A stretch of DNA of 64,000 bases from the NCBI GenBank assembly GCA_003250395.1, contig QKGM01000033.1, positions 1 to 64,000 of the forward strand. The letters run 5' to 3'. How positions within the stretch are numbered: the first letter of the stretch is position 1; each line of letters opens with the position of its first letter. The stretch is from Bacteroidota bacterium (lineage in GTDB: Bacteria > Bacteroidota > Bacteroidia > Bacteroidales > TTA-H9). The notes beneath the pieces are model-generated. The model was not told the origin of the DNA. It saw only the letters and a list, made by a program, of their open reading frames with translations, and did not search any database. The position numbers and the translations under genes are program-made. Of the stretch, positions 20,690 through 29,883 are shown piece after piece.

Positions 20690-21828
20690 TTTCCCTGCTT
20701 GAACATCGGATTTGTGAACATGATGAAGGGGTTTACAATCATAGTAAAGACCTCCAGGAATGGCGAAAATAGCAAGAAATTACGTTCATTGAGGCGTTTC
20801 ATCCATTTTTTCGTCAGGAATAACTGACTGGCAAATCGAAGAACAGCAGCCCCGATTACAAATGGCCATTGGTAAAGTGTTGTTAATAAGTACACTAATA
20901 GGCCATAGAAAAGAAATTGGGTAGCGCTGTAACTTGTCAGAACAATTTTATGCTTTGTTTTATAGTATTCACCTGTTGAAAGATGACGACGTTTTTGTTT
21001 TACCCACTCCGTAAATGATGATTTTGGGACGCTTATTGTACGATTGTTTATTCCTGTAACAACTCGTGTATTTTTTGAATTGGCAGTTTGGTTGATAAAC
21101 AGGTCATCATCACCCGACATTACCCGATAATGAGATATAAATCCGTTTGCTTTGTAAAAGAGGCTTTTCTTATACGATAGGTTTCGTCCAACTCCCATAT
21201 ATGGTATTCCTGCCATTGCCAGCGATAAATATTGCATTCCTGTCTGTAGGGTATCGAATCTAATAAGCTTGTTCAGCATGCCTGGTGTCGCTTCATAGGC
21301 TCCATATCCTAAAACTATCTCGGTATTCTCTCCGTATCCGTCTATCATTTGTTTGATCCATAAATCGGTAGCAGGACGGCAGTCAGCATCTGCAAGCAGT
21401 AGTATTTCATGGGAAGCTGACTTAATACCGATGCTTAACGGAAATTTTTTACCTACGAAAAAATTTGGACGCTCGATCAAGTTTAATACTTTCAGGTTCT
21501 TATGCTGTTCGGCCAGGAGTTTCAGCAGGTAGAAGCTATCATCGTCGGAAGCATCGTTAACCACAACTACTTCAAAATTAGGATAATCCTGAGAAAGGTA
21601 CAAAGGCAGGTTTGCCTTCAGGTTTTCTCCCTCATTCTTAGCACATATTACTACCGAAACAGGAGGCGAGTTTAGGGAAGGGCGTGGTTTGGTAAATACA
21701 GGCCTGCTGAAAATAAGCCAGTAATACAGTAATTGAATAAATACTGTTGCCTGAAATGCAATAAATAATATAAATAAAACAGATTCAAAAGTCATACCTG
21801 CCATTAATTGCTCGCAAAGATAGGTCAA
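20680..21828 (-). CDS. Membrane-associated family 2 glycosyltransferase
   Basis: PPVSVVICAKNEGENL, VNDASDD, DADCRP GT2 motifs plus terminal TM segments. Confidence 0.9.
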   Translation of the reverse strand: MTYLCEQLMAGMTFESVLFILFIAFQATVFIQLLYYWLIFSRPVFTKPRPSLNSPPVSVVICAKNEGENLKANLPLYLSQDYPNFEVVVVNDASDDDSFYLLKLLAEQHKNLKVLNLIERPNFFVGKKFPLSIGIKSASHEILLLADADCRPATDLWIKQMIDGYGENTEIVLGYGAYEATPGMLNKLIRFDTLQTGMQYLSLAMAGIPYMGVGRNLSYKKSLFYKANGFISHYRVMSGDDDLFINQTANSKNTRVVTGINNRTISVPKSSFTEWVKQKRRHLSTGEYYKTKHKIVLTSYSATQFLFYGLLVYLLTTLYQWPFVIGAAVLRFASQLFLTKKWMKRLNERNFLLFSPFLEVFTMIVNPFIMFTNPMFKQGKWK

Positions 21829-21933
21829 ACGGTTGTGTTCTGGAAACGATCAGCATGGAAGTTTTTCAAAGGTTATCAACCATAATACTTTATCGCTGTA
21901 AATCAGTAATTAGTACTAGTTCTTATGAAATGC

Positions 21934-21966
21934 AAAAAGCCCAACCATGGAAACGGTTGGGCTTTT
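21934..21966. terminator. Terminator hairpin downstream of tRNA-Arg
   Basis: AAAAGCCCAACC-atggaaac-GGTTGGGCTTTT. Confidence 0.8.
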
Positions 21967-21968
21967 CG

Positions 21969-22042
21969 TGATCCGGGCGCGATTCGAACGCGCGACCCGC
22001 AGCTTAGAAGGCTGCTGCTCTATCCAGCTGAGCTACCGGACC
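21969..22042 (-). tRNA. tRNA-Arg (anticodon TCT)
   Basis: Reverse complement GGTCCGGTAGCTCAGCTGGATAGAGCAGCAGCCTTCTAAGCTGCGGGTCGCGCGTTCGAATCGCGCCCGGATCA folds as cloverleaf; loop CTTCTAA. Confidence 0.95.
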
Positions 22043-22449
22043 AGTTTAGCGGTGCAAAAATACGACTTTTTTCTTTTTTGACGAAATAACCTTGCCACAG
22101 GAGAAATCTATCCTTGAATAATTTCTGTGAATAACAGGTAGGAGCAAGAACATTAGTTTGGTATCCTAAAGCTTGCCATCAGATTATTAGCTGATTAATT
22201 GTAAAAAAAAATTGGAATCGATAAGTATAGTATAATTTAGATTTGGATATTGTTATAAAAAGCGTGTCCCTGTTTTTCAATTTATCATGCCTGAAAATTC
22301 AGACTGAAGAGAGTTTTGGGTAGTTGATATTTTGTTGAAAAATAATGCCGTAAAGGAAATATTTAGCATTCAAGTTCCAGGCTTTTAGCAATAGTTCTCG
22401 ACTTATTGCTTTAACAGTTGTATTTTTGGTGCATCTTGATGAGAATAAA

Positions 22450-23574
22450 ATGAAAATTGATCTGAAAATGATGGAACCAGAAGAGAAGATATGCAGGAAA
22501 TGCATTTTGAGTGATAAAATTGAAGGAGTAGTTATTAATGAAGAAGGGGTTTGTAATTATTGTATGAGCTATAAGCCTTTTGTTCCATACGGGGAATCTA
22601 AACTCCTTGGAATCTTTAAAAAAGCAAAGAGAAAAAAAAGGATGTATGATGCTCTGGTTCCACTGAGCGGAGGAAAAGACAGCACTTATGTACTCTATCT
22701 TGCAGTTAAGAAGTATAAACTGAATGTGCTTACTTATACTTATGACAATGGCTTCGTTAGCGATTTTGCAAAAAAAAATATAGAATCTTCGGTCAGAACC
22801 TGTAATGTAGATCATATCTGGGTAAAACATGATGAATTGATGATTGATGAGTTATATCGGACTGCACTCGTGCAATCAGGAGAAATATGCGGAGTATGCG
22901 GAGTTGGTATTGAAAGAAGTATGTTAAAGGTATCTGAAGCCTGGAGAACTCCGATTATTTTATTAGGTCATTCTGCAACTGAGGAAAACTCATTTACGTC
23001 GGAGAATATATACGATCAGAATCGATTAAAAGCAATTTTCAGAACAAATCCGAATATAAGCCAGAAGTTCGTTAAAAGATTTCTGGTCTATCCCGATCTG
23101 GATTTTATTCGTAGCTATCTTTACACGAAGGCAGGTCGCTTTGGAAGGAAAGTGAATATTCTGTATTACATTGAAACACCATCTGATAAGGAAATCGGAG
23201 AGATTCTGAAGAGGGAAATGAACTGGACTGAACCTCAATTATCTAAGTATACCCGGCATTTCGACTGTATTGCAGAGCCTTTCACAAATTACGTGAGAGA
23301 ACAGAGGCTCAAAAGCTCAAGACGTTTACCGCAATTATGTAATATGATCAGGAATAATGAAATGACTAGGGAGGAAGCTTTGCAAATAATCAGAAATGAT
23401 AAAGAGAACATACAACCAGTGAATTATAGCGGTATAATGACAAGATTAAACCTTGATGAAAAAGATATGCATGATATTGCCAATATTCCTCTAAACGTAT
23501 TTAGGAACAAAACATCATTCTCAAATAAGGTATTTGCAATAGCCAGAGGTGTCCTGAAAAAGAATACTCATTGA
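22450..23574 (+). CDS. PP-loop ATPase, N-acetyl sugar amidotransferase (WbpG/PseA)-like
   Basis: CRKC...CNYC Cys motifs, VPLSGGKDSTYVLYLAV PP-loop; ATG at 22450 preferred to TTG at 22426. Confidence 0.75.
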   Translation: MKIDLKMMEPEEKICRKCILSDKIEGVVINEEGVCNYCMSYKPFVPYGESKLLGIFKKAKRKKRMYDALVPLSGGKDSTYVLYLAVKKYKLNVLTYTYDNGFVSDFAKKNIESSVRTCNVDHIWVKHDELMIDELYRTALVQSGEICGVCGVGIERSMLKVSEAWRTPIILLGHSATEENSFTSENIYDQNRLKAIFRTNPNISQKFVKRFLVYPDLDFIRSYLYTKAGRFGRKVNILYYIETPSDKEIGEILKREMNWTEPQLSKYTRHFDCIAEPFTNYVREQRLKSSRRLPQLCNMIRNNEMTREEALQIIRNDKENIQPVNYSGIMTRLNLDEKDMHDIANIPLNVFRNKTSFSNKVFAIARGVLKKNTH

Positions 23575-23687
23575 TTAAGAAATACGAAGGTAATTGTTGA
23601 AAGCAGGACGGTTAACCAGTTATTTAATAGGTGCTGGAATACTTTATTAATGATTGTATTTTCAATTTGAAATTTAGTTGCGGCAAA

Positions 23688-23721
23688 TGCCAATCGTATA
23701 AATCCTTTTATACGATTGGCA
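23688..23721. terminator. 15-bp perfect hairpin between convergent genes (bidirectional terminator candidate)
   Basis: TGCCAATCGTATAAA-TCCT-TTTATACGATTGGCA. Confidence 0.5.
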
Positions 23722-24020
23722 TAGATCAATGAAAACAGTCTTTATACAAAGGTGTTATTAGTTGCTAATTTGGGGCGTAATGTCAAAAGTAAATTCAATG
23801 GATCGATACAAGAGATTGCAAGTTCGTTCTATATTTCTGTAGTCCTGTTATTTATTATGAGACCACACCCTTCTCTCCGGAATATTCCAGTTTTAATTTA
23901 TTATCCGCCATCATTTCAATTAAATCACCAAATATTTAATTTCTGGATAGTCCTCAAAAAAATACCGCTTTATACCGGCCTATACATTTCAATCATGGAA
24001 ATGCAACATTGTTAATTGTC

Positions 24021-25268
24021 TTAATGCTTGAATCTTTTAAAAACAGTTGTTGATGTATGTCCTCCAAAACCAAAAGTATTATTCAATGCCACATTAACTT
24101 GTTTGTTAATTGCTTTAAGAGGTGTGAAATCTAACAGTTTATTCAGGTTCGGGTCTCTTTCTTCAAAATTAATCGTCGGGGGGATTATTGCATTTTCTAT
24201 AGCCTTAATGCATGCTATTGCCTCAATTGCTCCTGCTGCTCCCAATAAATGGCCTGTCATTGATTTGGTTGCGCTGATGTTGATTTTTGAAAGAGAATTC
24301 ATGAAAACTTTTTCTATGGCAATACACTCACTGATATCGCCAACTGGTGTTGATGTGGCATGAGCATTGATATAATCCACACTGTCAGGAGATATTCCTG
24401 CGTCGGAAAGGGCTTCATTCATCGCCATTACTGCTCCCTGACCTTCTGGGTGGGTGGCTGCGACATGATATGCATCGGATGCTGCCCCATAGCCTGCCAG
24501 TTCACAATAAATTCTGGCTCCTCTTTTCAGTGCATGCTCTAGTTCTTCAATCATTAGTATCCCGGCTCCTTCTCCGGCTACAAACCCATCTCGGGTTTTA
24601 TCGAAAGGTCGGGATGCAGTTACCGGCGATTCGTTGAGTGTCGATAAAGCTTTCATAGAGTTAAAGCCTCCGATTGATGCTGGAGTAATGGATGCTTCTG
24701 ATCCCCCGGCCAGTATAATGTTGGCACGACCTAATCTTATAAGATCCAGTGCATTGGAAATTGCGTTGTTAGATGAAGCGCAAGCCGACGAAATAGTATA
24801 ACTGATGCCTTGGAATCCATACCTTATTGATATTTGCCCGGTTGCGATATTTGCAATCATTTTGGTGATAAAAAAAGGACTGAATCTGGGAATGCATCCT
24901 CCATTAATATAATTTACTATCTCATCTTCAAGTGTTTGTAGTCCACCGATGCCAGTGGCTACGATTACACCTATCTTGCTCCGGTCTACGGTGTTAACAT
25001 CAAGCCCTGAATCCTTAATACACTCATCTGCTGCTGCTATGGCATATTGGGTGTATAAATCCATCTTACGAGCCTCCTGTCTCTCCATATGCTGAGCAGG
25101 ATCGAAATTTTTAACCTCACAAGCAAATTTTGTCTTGAAATTGGTAGTATCAAACTTTGTGATTATGTCGGCTCCACTTGTCCCGTTTACAAGGTTTTTC
25201 CAGAAATCGTTTACGCTGTTTCCTATGGGGGTAATTGCTCCTATCCCTGTGATGACGGCTCTTTTCAT
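24021..25268 (-). CDS. fabF: Beta-ketoacyl-ACP synthase II
   Basis: VITGIGAITPIGNSV, SSACASSNNAI active-site Cys, NAHATSTPVGD, SMTGHLLGAAG KAS II motifs. Confidence 0.93.
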   Translation of the reverse strand: MKRAVITGIGAITPIGNSVNDFWKNLVNGTSGADIITKFDTTNFKTKFACEVKNFDPAQHMERQEARKMDLYTQYAIAAADECIKDSGLDVNTVDRSKIGVIVATGIGGLQTLEDEIVNYINGGCIPRFSPFFITKMIANIATGQISIRYGFQGISYTISSACASSNNAISNALDLIRLGRANIILAGGSEASITPASIGGFNSMKALSTLNESPVTASRPFDKTRDGFVAGEGAGILMIEELEHALKRGARIYCELAGYGAASDAYHVAATHPEGQGAVMAMNEALSDAGISPDSVDYINAHATSTPVGDISECIAIEKVFMNSLSKINISATKSMTGHLLGAAGAIEAIACIKAIENAIIPPTINFEERDPNLNKLLDFTPLKAINKQVNVALNNTFGFGGHTSTTVFKRFKH

Positions 25269-25304
25269 AATTATATATTAGATATGAGTAGTTAATGATT
25301 ATTA

Positions 25305-25320
25305 TACTTGTTAGTAAGTA
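25305..25320. promoter_or_regulatory. TetR operator candidate upstream of fabF
   Basis: Minus-strand TACTTACTAACAAGTA, 15/16 identical to the site upstream of the TetR gene. Confidence 0.6.
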
Positions 25321-25327
25321 ACATATA

Positions 25328-25900
25328 CTATTGAAATGGATTGGGTTTCAGGTTCTCTATAATTGACTGGCAAACAGCTTTGTAATCAAACCTATCAATG
25401 ATTCTTGAAAGTTGCAGGCTGGCAATCAGATTCGATAAAATGAGGGTAGATCTGTTTAGGGGCTCTTCTTCAAATACGAATACATTATTGGCTTTTCCGG
25501 ATGAAAGAAGGTTTGTCAGCCATTGAAGAATTATTTCTGTCATCTTTGCCAGCTCAGCTTTTGTGCTTTCACTCAGGGTATTAATGTCAGGGCCTAAGGA
25601 CCCAATAAGACATAATTTATGTTCCCTGTGACTTTTAATATATATTTTAATAAATGTCTCCAGTTGTTGCCATTCATCAAATTTTCGACTATGCATATTG
25701 TCAATCATCTCTTCAAACCGTTGAATGTTGGTCTTAACAATACTTGTTCCAAGATTTTCCTTAGAGGGAAAATAGTAGTGAACAGCAGCATTTTTAATTC
25801 CAAGTTCTGAAGAAATGTCTTGATAGCTAAAAGCATTATATCCTCTGGTTCGAATGAGGTTCTCACCCAATTCAATTATTTTTTCACGGGTTACTGACAT
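25328..25900 (-). CDS. TetR/AcrR family transcriptional regulator
   Basis: HTH MSVTREKIIELGENLIRTRGYNAFSYQDISSELGIKNAAVHYYFPSKENL; start placed at MSVTRE. Confidence 0.92.
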   Translation of the reverse strand: MSVTREKIIELGENLIRTRGYNAFSYQDISSELGIKNAAVHYYFPSKENLGTSIVKTNIQRFEEMIDNMHSRKFDEWQQLETFIKIYIKSHREHKLCLIGSLGPDINTLSESTKAELAKMTEIILQWLTNLLSSGKANNVFVFEEEPLNRSTLILSNLIASLQLSRIIDRFDYKAVCQSIIENLKPNPFQ

Positions 25901-25931
25901 TCTTGTATCTTTTAAAACCTGCCTGCAAATA

Positions 25932-25947
25932 TACTTACTAATAAGTA
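25932..25947. promoter_or_regulatory. TetR operator candidate overlapping the tetR -7 box
   Basis: TACTTACTAATAAGTA near-palindrome; minus-strand TATATTTG box at 25926-25933 overlaps it. Confidence 0.6.
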
Positions 25948-26259
25948 AGGATGTTGTGATTTTATGCTTTTTTAACATATCATTGAAATATGTAGGCATA
26001 TTCAATATCTTTGCGTCTTAATAGAGCTAATTCTAAAAGTGTTTTTTTAATTGGACCTCAGGGAAAGCATTATTTACCCGGAGAATTGAAAGTTGAATTC
26101 GCCAGAGCTTTTATGCTAATGCCCGGTAATGAATTACCCATTGATTTGAAGTAATAGTTGTCGTTAAGTTCCTGCTAAATACTATGGAATAATTACGGGA
26201 TTCGTTTTATATGCTGTTGATAACTTAGGTATTAAAGATGAAGAATATTTTTACTTATT

Positions 26260-26745
26260 ATGGATGACTTTGAAATTAATAACCGTATTTTATTGGAATT
26301 GATCGATGAATGGATACCAGTTCTTTTTTCGATACCCGAAGAGGTAGTTTTGAACAGACGTAACAACCAAAACCGTACAATAAAACAAATAGTCGGACAT
26401 CTGGTAGATTCTGCTTCAAATAATACCCATAGGATAATTCACATGCAATACCAATCAAGTCCCTTGATTTTTCCTGATTATGCTACTCATGGGAATAATG
26501 ACCGTTGGATTGCCATACAAAATTATCAGGCTGAGAATTGGTCTGATTTGATTTACCACTGGAAATATTCACACCTGCACCTGATTCATGTGATTAGAAA
26601 TGTTAACCGGAAAGGACTGGATAATGAATGGATATCCGGAACTGGTGAAAAAATAGCATTAAGAATTATGATATCGGATTATTTAAGGCATTTTAAACTC
26701 CATATGGGAGAGATTTCGGCATTAATAAACTCTGATAAGAATTGA
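26260..26745 (+). CDS. DinB-like four-helix protein
   Basis: 161 aa; TIKQIVGHLVDSASNNTHRI and DYLRHFKLHMGEI helices with His residues typical of DinB_2 proteins. Confidence 0.75.
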   Translation: MDDFEINNRILLELIDEWIPVLFSIPEEVVLNRRNNQNRTIKQIVGHLVDSASNNTHRIIHMQYQSSPLIFPDYATHGNNDRWIAIQNYQAENWSDLIYHWKYSHLHLIHVIRNVNRKGLDNEWISGTGEKIALRIMISDYLRHFKLHMGEISALINSDKN

Positions 26746-26947
26746 ATAGTGTTCACTCCATTAACTGGATACATGGTATTGAAATGTAAGTGCCAGCATT
26801 TTGTGGTTTTATTTTCCTGTAATAATATAACCTATTGGATGACACTCTATTGGGTTAATCTTGTCTCTTTTGCCGATACTAATTATTGCAAAAAATCGTT
26901 GGCCGCAATGTAATTTTATAATTAACCAATTTTATTAAAAAATATTT

Positions 26948-27463
26948 ATGCAACTGGAAGAATTCAAAAACCATAAGCTTTTTGCTTACTGTGGCTTATA
27001 TTGTTCATCATGTTCAGTCTATAGTTTTTCGCAGGAGGATCCTGCAAAACTTCAGGGCATTGCTAACAGGTTGAATCAGACCATAGAGGAAACTAGGTGT
27101 AATGGTTGCAGATCAGATAAAGTGAGTTTGCATTGTGCTGACTGTGTATTGAAGGATTGTGCCATTTCGAAAGGACTTGAATTTTGTTCACAATGCAGTG
27201 ATTATCCTTGTGATGAGTTAAAGTCATTTCAGTCGAAGATGCCTCATCGTGCTGAATTGTTTGAATCATTGGATTTTTTAAAGAATCATACCATTACTGA
27301 ATGGGAGGAAAAAATGATAACTGATTACACTTGTAAAGAATGTGGTGTCATTAATTCACCCTATAGTATAAACTGTAAAAATTGCAATACGATACCGGCG
27401 AGTCCGTTCACGGGAAGGAATATGGAGAAGATAAAGCTTCATTTAGGTTTGTTAAAAATATAG
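26948..27463 (+). CDS. DUF3795-type cysteine-rich protein
   Basis: AYCGLYCSSCSVY, RCNGCRSDK, CADCVLKDCAISKG, FCSQCSDYPCDEL motifs. Confidence 0.85.
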   Translation: MQLEEFKNHKLFAYCGLYCSSCSVYSFSQEDPAKLQGIANRLNQTIEETRCNGCRSDKVSLHCADCVLKDCAISKGLEFCSQCSDYPCDELKSFQSKMPHRAELFESLDFLKNHTITEWEEKMITDYTCKECGVINSPYSINCKNCNTIPASPFTGRNMEKIKLHLGLLKI

Positions 27464-27573
27464 ATATCACTTTTGGGTTTCATACAATAAATTAGACGCT
27501 TCTTTAGTATTTTGAACTATGCTATCGGTTATTGTTGAGAAATCAAATACCTTTTGAATTGTCTGAAATAAAA

Positions 27574-27599
27574 ACCTGCCGGTCATCTGACCGGCAGGT
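27574..27599. terminator. Terminator downstream of amt (minus strand)
   Basis: CCTGCCGGTCA-TC-TGACCGGCAGG, followed on minus strand by TTTTTA. Confidence 0.75.
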
Positions 27600-27647
27600 A
27601 GTCACGCACAACCTCCCGGCTGCGCTATGGATCACCAACAATAAAAA

Positions 27648-28883
27648 CTAGAGTGTTCCTTCGTCGTAAGCTTTTTCGCCATGCAATGCCATATCCAGTC
27701 CAAGAGTTTCATCTGATTCAGATACACGAACCGGAGTAATCAGATTGATTAGAGCCAGCATAAGGTAAGTAAAGACAAAAGCATATGCAGATGCCACAAC
27801 AACAGCTACAAACTGTTTAACTAAGAAGGTACCATTACCAAACCAAAGACCATCGGTACCAGCGCTATTTACAGCAGAAGAGGCAAACACACCCAGGAGG
27901 ATGGTTCCAATTACACCACCTATGCCGTGGACGCCCCATACATCGAGAGCATCGTCCCATTTCATTTTATTTTTAAACTGTACGGCAACATAGCATACAA
28001 GCCCGGCCACAATACCTATGATAGGCGCTGACCATAAAGGCACAAAGCCTGCACAAGGGGTGATAGTAGCCAATCCGGCAATCGACCCTGTAAGCAATCC
28101 TACAAGTTTTGGGCGCCTTTCTCTCCACCACTCAACAATAACCCATGCAATGGTTGCAAAAGAAGCGGCAACGTCAGTATTCAGGAAGGCAGTAGAAGTG
28201 ATGAAATCAACGGCAACTTCACTGCCGGCATTAAAGCCATACCATCCAAACCACAATAATCCACTTCCGATAGCTACCAGTGGAATGCTGTTAGGTACCG
28301 ACGATTTTACTCTGCGGTCACCCACGTAGAAAACAGATGCAAGTGCTGCAAAACCTGCAGTGGCATGAACAACAATACCACCTGCAAAGTCAAGTACTCC
28401 CCATTGTGCCAGTAAGCCGCCTCCCCAAATCATATGAACAAACGGGTAATAAACAAAGATCTGCCACACTGTGAGGAAAATAATGTACGACTTAAAAGTT
28501 ACGCGGTTTACGAAAGCACCGGTTATCAAAGCAGGTGTAATGATGGCAAACATCATTTGATAAGCAATAAATACTACTTCAGGAATCTTTCCATTTGAAT
28601 ACATGGTATCAGGCGCAACACCATTGAGGAAGAATTTGTCAAAGTTACCTATGATGCCACCTTCTCCGCCACTGAAGCACAGGGAATACCCGAAAGCGAT
28701 CCATAATACTGTTGTCCAGCCAAGTGATGCAAAACTCTGGATCATAATCCCCAGAATATTACGTTTGGTAGCCAGCCCTCCATAGAAGAAAGCCAATCCT
28801 GGTGTCATAAGCATTACCAGGCTACAGGCTAATAGCATGAAACCAGTTGAACCGGTGTCAATTGTTGAGATTTCTAATAACAT
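27648..28883 (-). CDS. amt: Ammonium transporter
   Basis: MLMTPGLAFFYGG, DFAGGIVVHATAGFAAL, DVWGVHGIGGVIGTILLG Amt motifs. Confidence 0.96.
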   Translation of the reverse strand: MLLEISTIDTGSTGFMLLACSLVMLMTPGLAFFYGGLATKRNILGIMIQSFASLGWTTVLWIAFGYSLCFSGGEGGIIGNFDKFFLNGVAPDTMYSNGKIPEVVFIAYQMMFAIITPALITGAFVNRVTFKSYIIFLTVWQIFVYYPFVHMIWGGGLLAQWGVLDFAGGIVVHATAGFAALASVFYVGDRRVKSSVPNSIPLVAIGSGLLWFGWYGFNAGSEVAVDFITSTAFLNTDVAASFATIAWVIVEWWRERRPKLVGLLTGSIAGLATITPCAGFVPLWSAPIIGIVAGLVCYVAVQFKNKMKWDDALDVWGVHGIGGVIGTILLGVFASSAVNSAGTDGLWFGNGTFLVKQFVAVVVASAYAFVFTYLMLALINLITPVRVSESDETLGLDMALHGEKAYDEGTL

Positions 28884-28944
28884 ATTGGTCTTGATTTAAG
28901 TATAATATTGATAAAGCTCGATAATTTCTGAACTACTATTGATT

Positions 28945-29670
28945 TTACAGGGTAATTCCAAGTACAAAATGGATGTTGGATGCCTGAGGATTAGCAATAA
29001 CAGACGCTTTCAGCGGTAGGGTGAAGCTATCTGTCAGTTTTATTTCCCGGTAGGCTGTTATTCCAACATTTACAACTCCTGCTGAAGAGCCATACAGGCC
29101 TTCGGTGGCAGTACCTCCAACGAAGATGTCGAAATTGTTTTCAGCAAGTTTTCCGGAATAGGTGAGTTCAAAATAGGAGGAATACTTTTGATTGCCTTCG
29201 TCGTTCAGATCGCCGGCACCATACACGAATACACCTGCTAAAAATGAAAAAGGCATGATTTCAGGATTTTTGTATTGAGCCGCTCCTTCAATCAAATGAC
29301 CTGTTGTCTCTTTCTCCCAGTTAAAATATTTCTGGCTTTTGGCCACTGGAACAGCATCACCCGGGAAAAAATAATCGGTGGCAATGATAGATATACCGCT
29401 AAAAGTGTACTTTGCGTAGAGGTCAACTTCTGAATAGGTTCCCAAAGTTGAGATGGCACCCCAGTAACCCAGTTCGAAACCTGCTCCGCTTATTGAAAGC
29501 GTTGGTTGAATTGATGGTGAAGAACCATAATCAAGACCGCGCCAGATGTAACGGCTCATGATATCAGCACCAGCGTTAAATTTGAAGGTACTCTCCTGTT
29601 GAGCTGAGATTTGCGTGTTCAACATTAAAAAGGCTGCAAAAAATGCAACTAAATGAAAGGTGTGTTTCAT
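28945..29670 (-). CDS. TorF-like putative outer membrane protein
   Basis: Signal peptide; FNAGADIMSRYIWRGLDYGSSPSIQPTLSISGAGFELGYWGA beta-barrel pattern; start trimmed to MKHTFHL. Confidence 0.75.
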   Translation of the reverse strand: MKHTFHLVAFFAAFLMLNTQISAQQESTFKFNAGADIMSRYIWRGLDYGSSPSIQPTLSISGAGFELGYWGAISTLGTYSEVDLYAKYTFSGISIIATDYFFPGDAVPVAKSQKYFNWEKETTGHLIEGAAQYKNPEIMPFSFLAGVFVYGAGDLNDEGNQKYSSYFELTYSGKLAENNFDIFVGGTATEGLYGSSAGVVNVGITAYREIKLTDSFTLPLKASVIANPQASNIHFVLGITL

Positions 29671-29754
29671 AACAGACTGTATTTTATTTATTGGTGAATA
29701 TGGCAAAAATACAGTAGACCAGATACGTATGAAATACGCAGATGGCCTTAATTT

Positions 29755-29797
29755 TGAATAGGTATTATGGAAATGGTGAATAGGTATATTACCTATT
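29755..29797. promoter_or_regulatory. Repeated/inverted ATAGGTA site upstream of TorF-like/amt genes
   Basis: TGAATAGGTAT at 29755-29765 and 29777-29787 (22 bp apart); second copy within AATAGGTA-TAT-TACCTATT. Confidence 0.5.
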
Positions 29798-29883
29798 TTT
29801 TGTCGGGAATGACAAATAAAAGCTTCCTGTGGTCAGGTTTGTTGTAACAGATTGGAGATTATATCCCAGGGGTGGGAAACAGT

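Noticed and set aside
22411-22830. 139-aa minus-strand ORF opposite the PP-loop gene
   Set aside because: Antisense to a strongly supported CDS; composition looks like a reverse-complement artefact.
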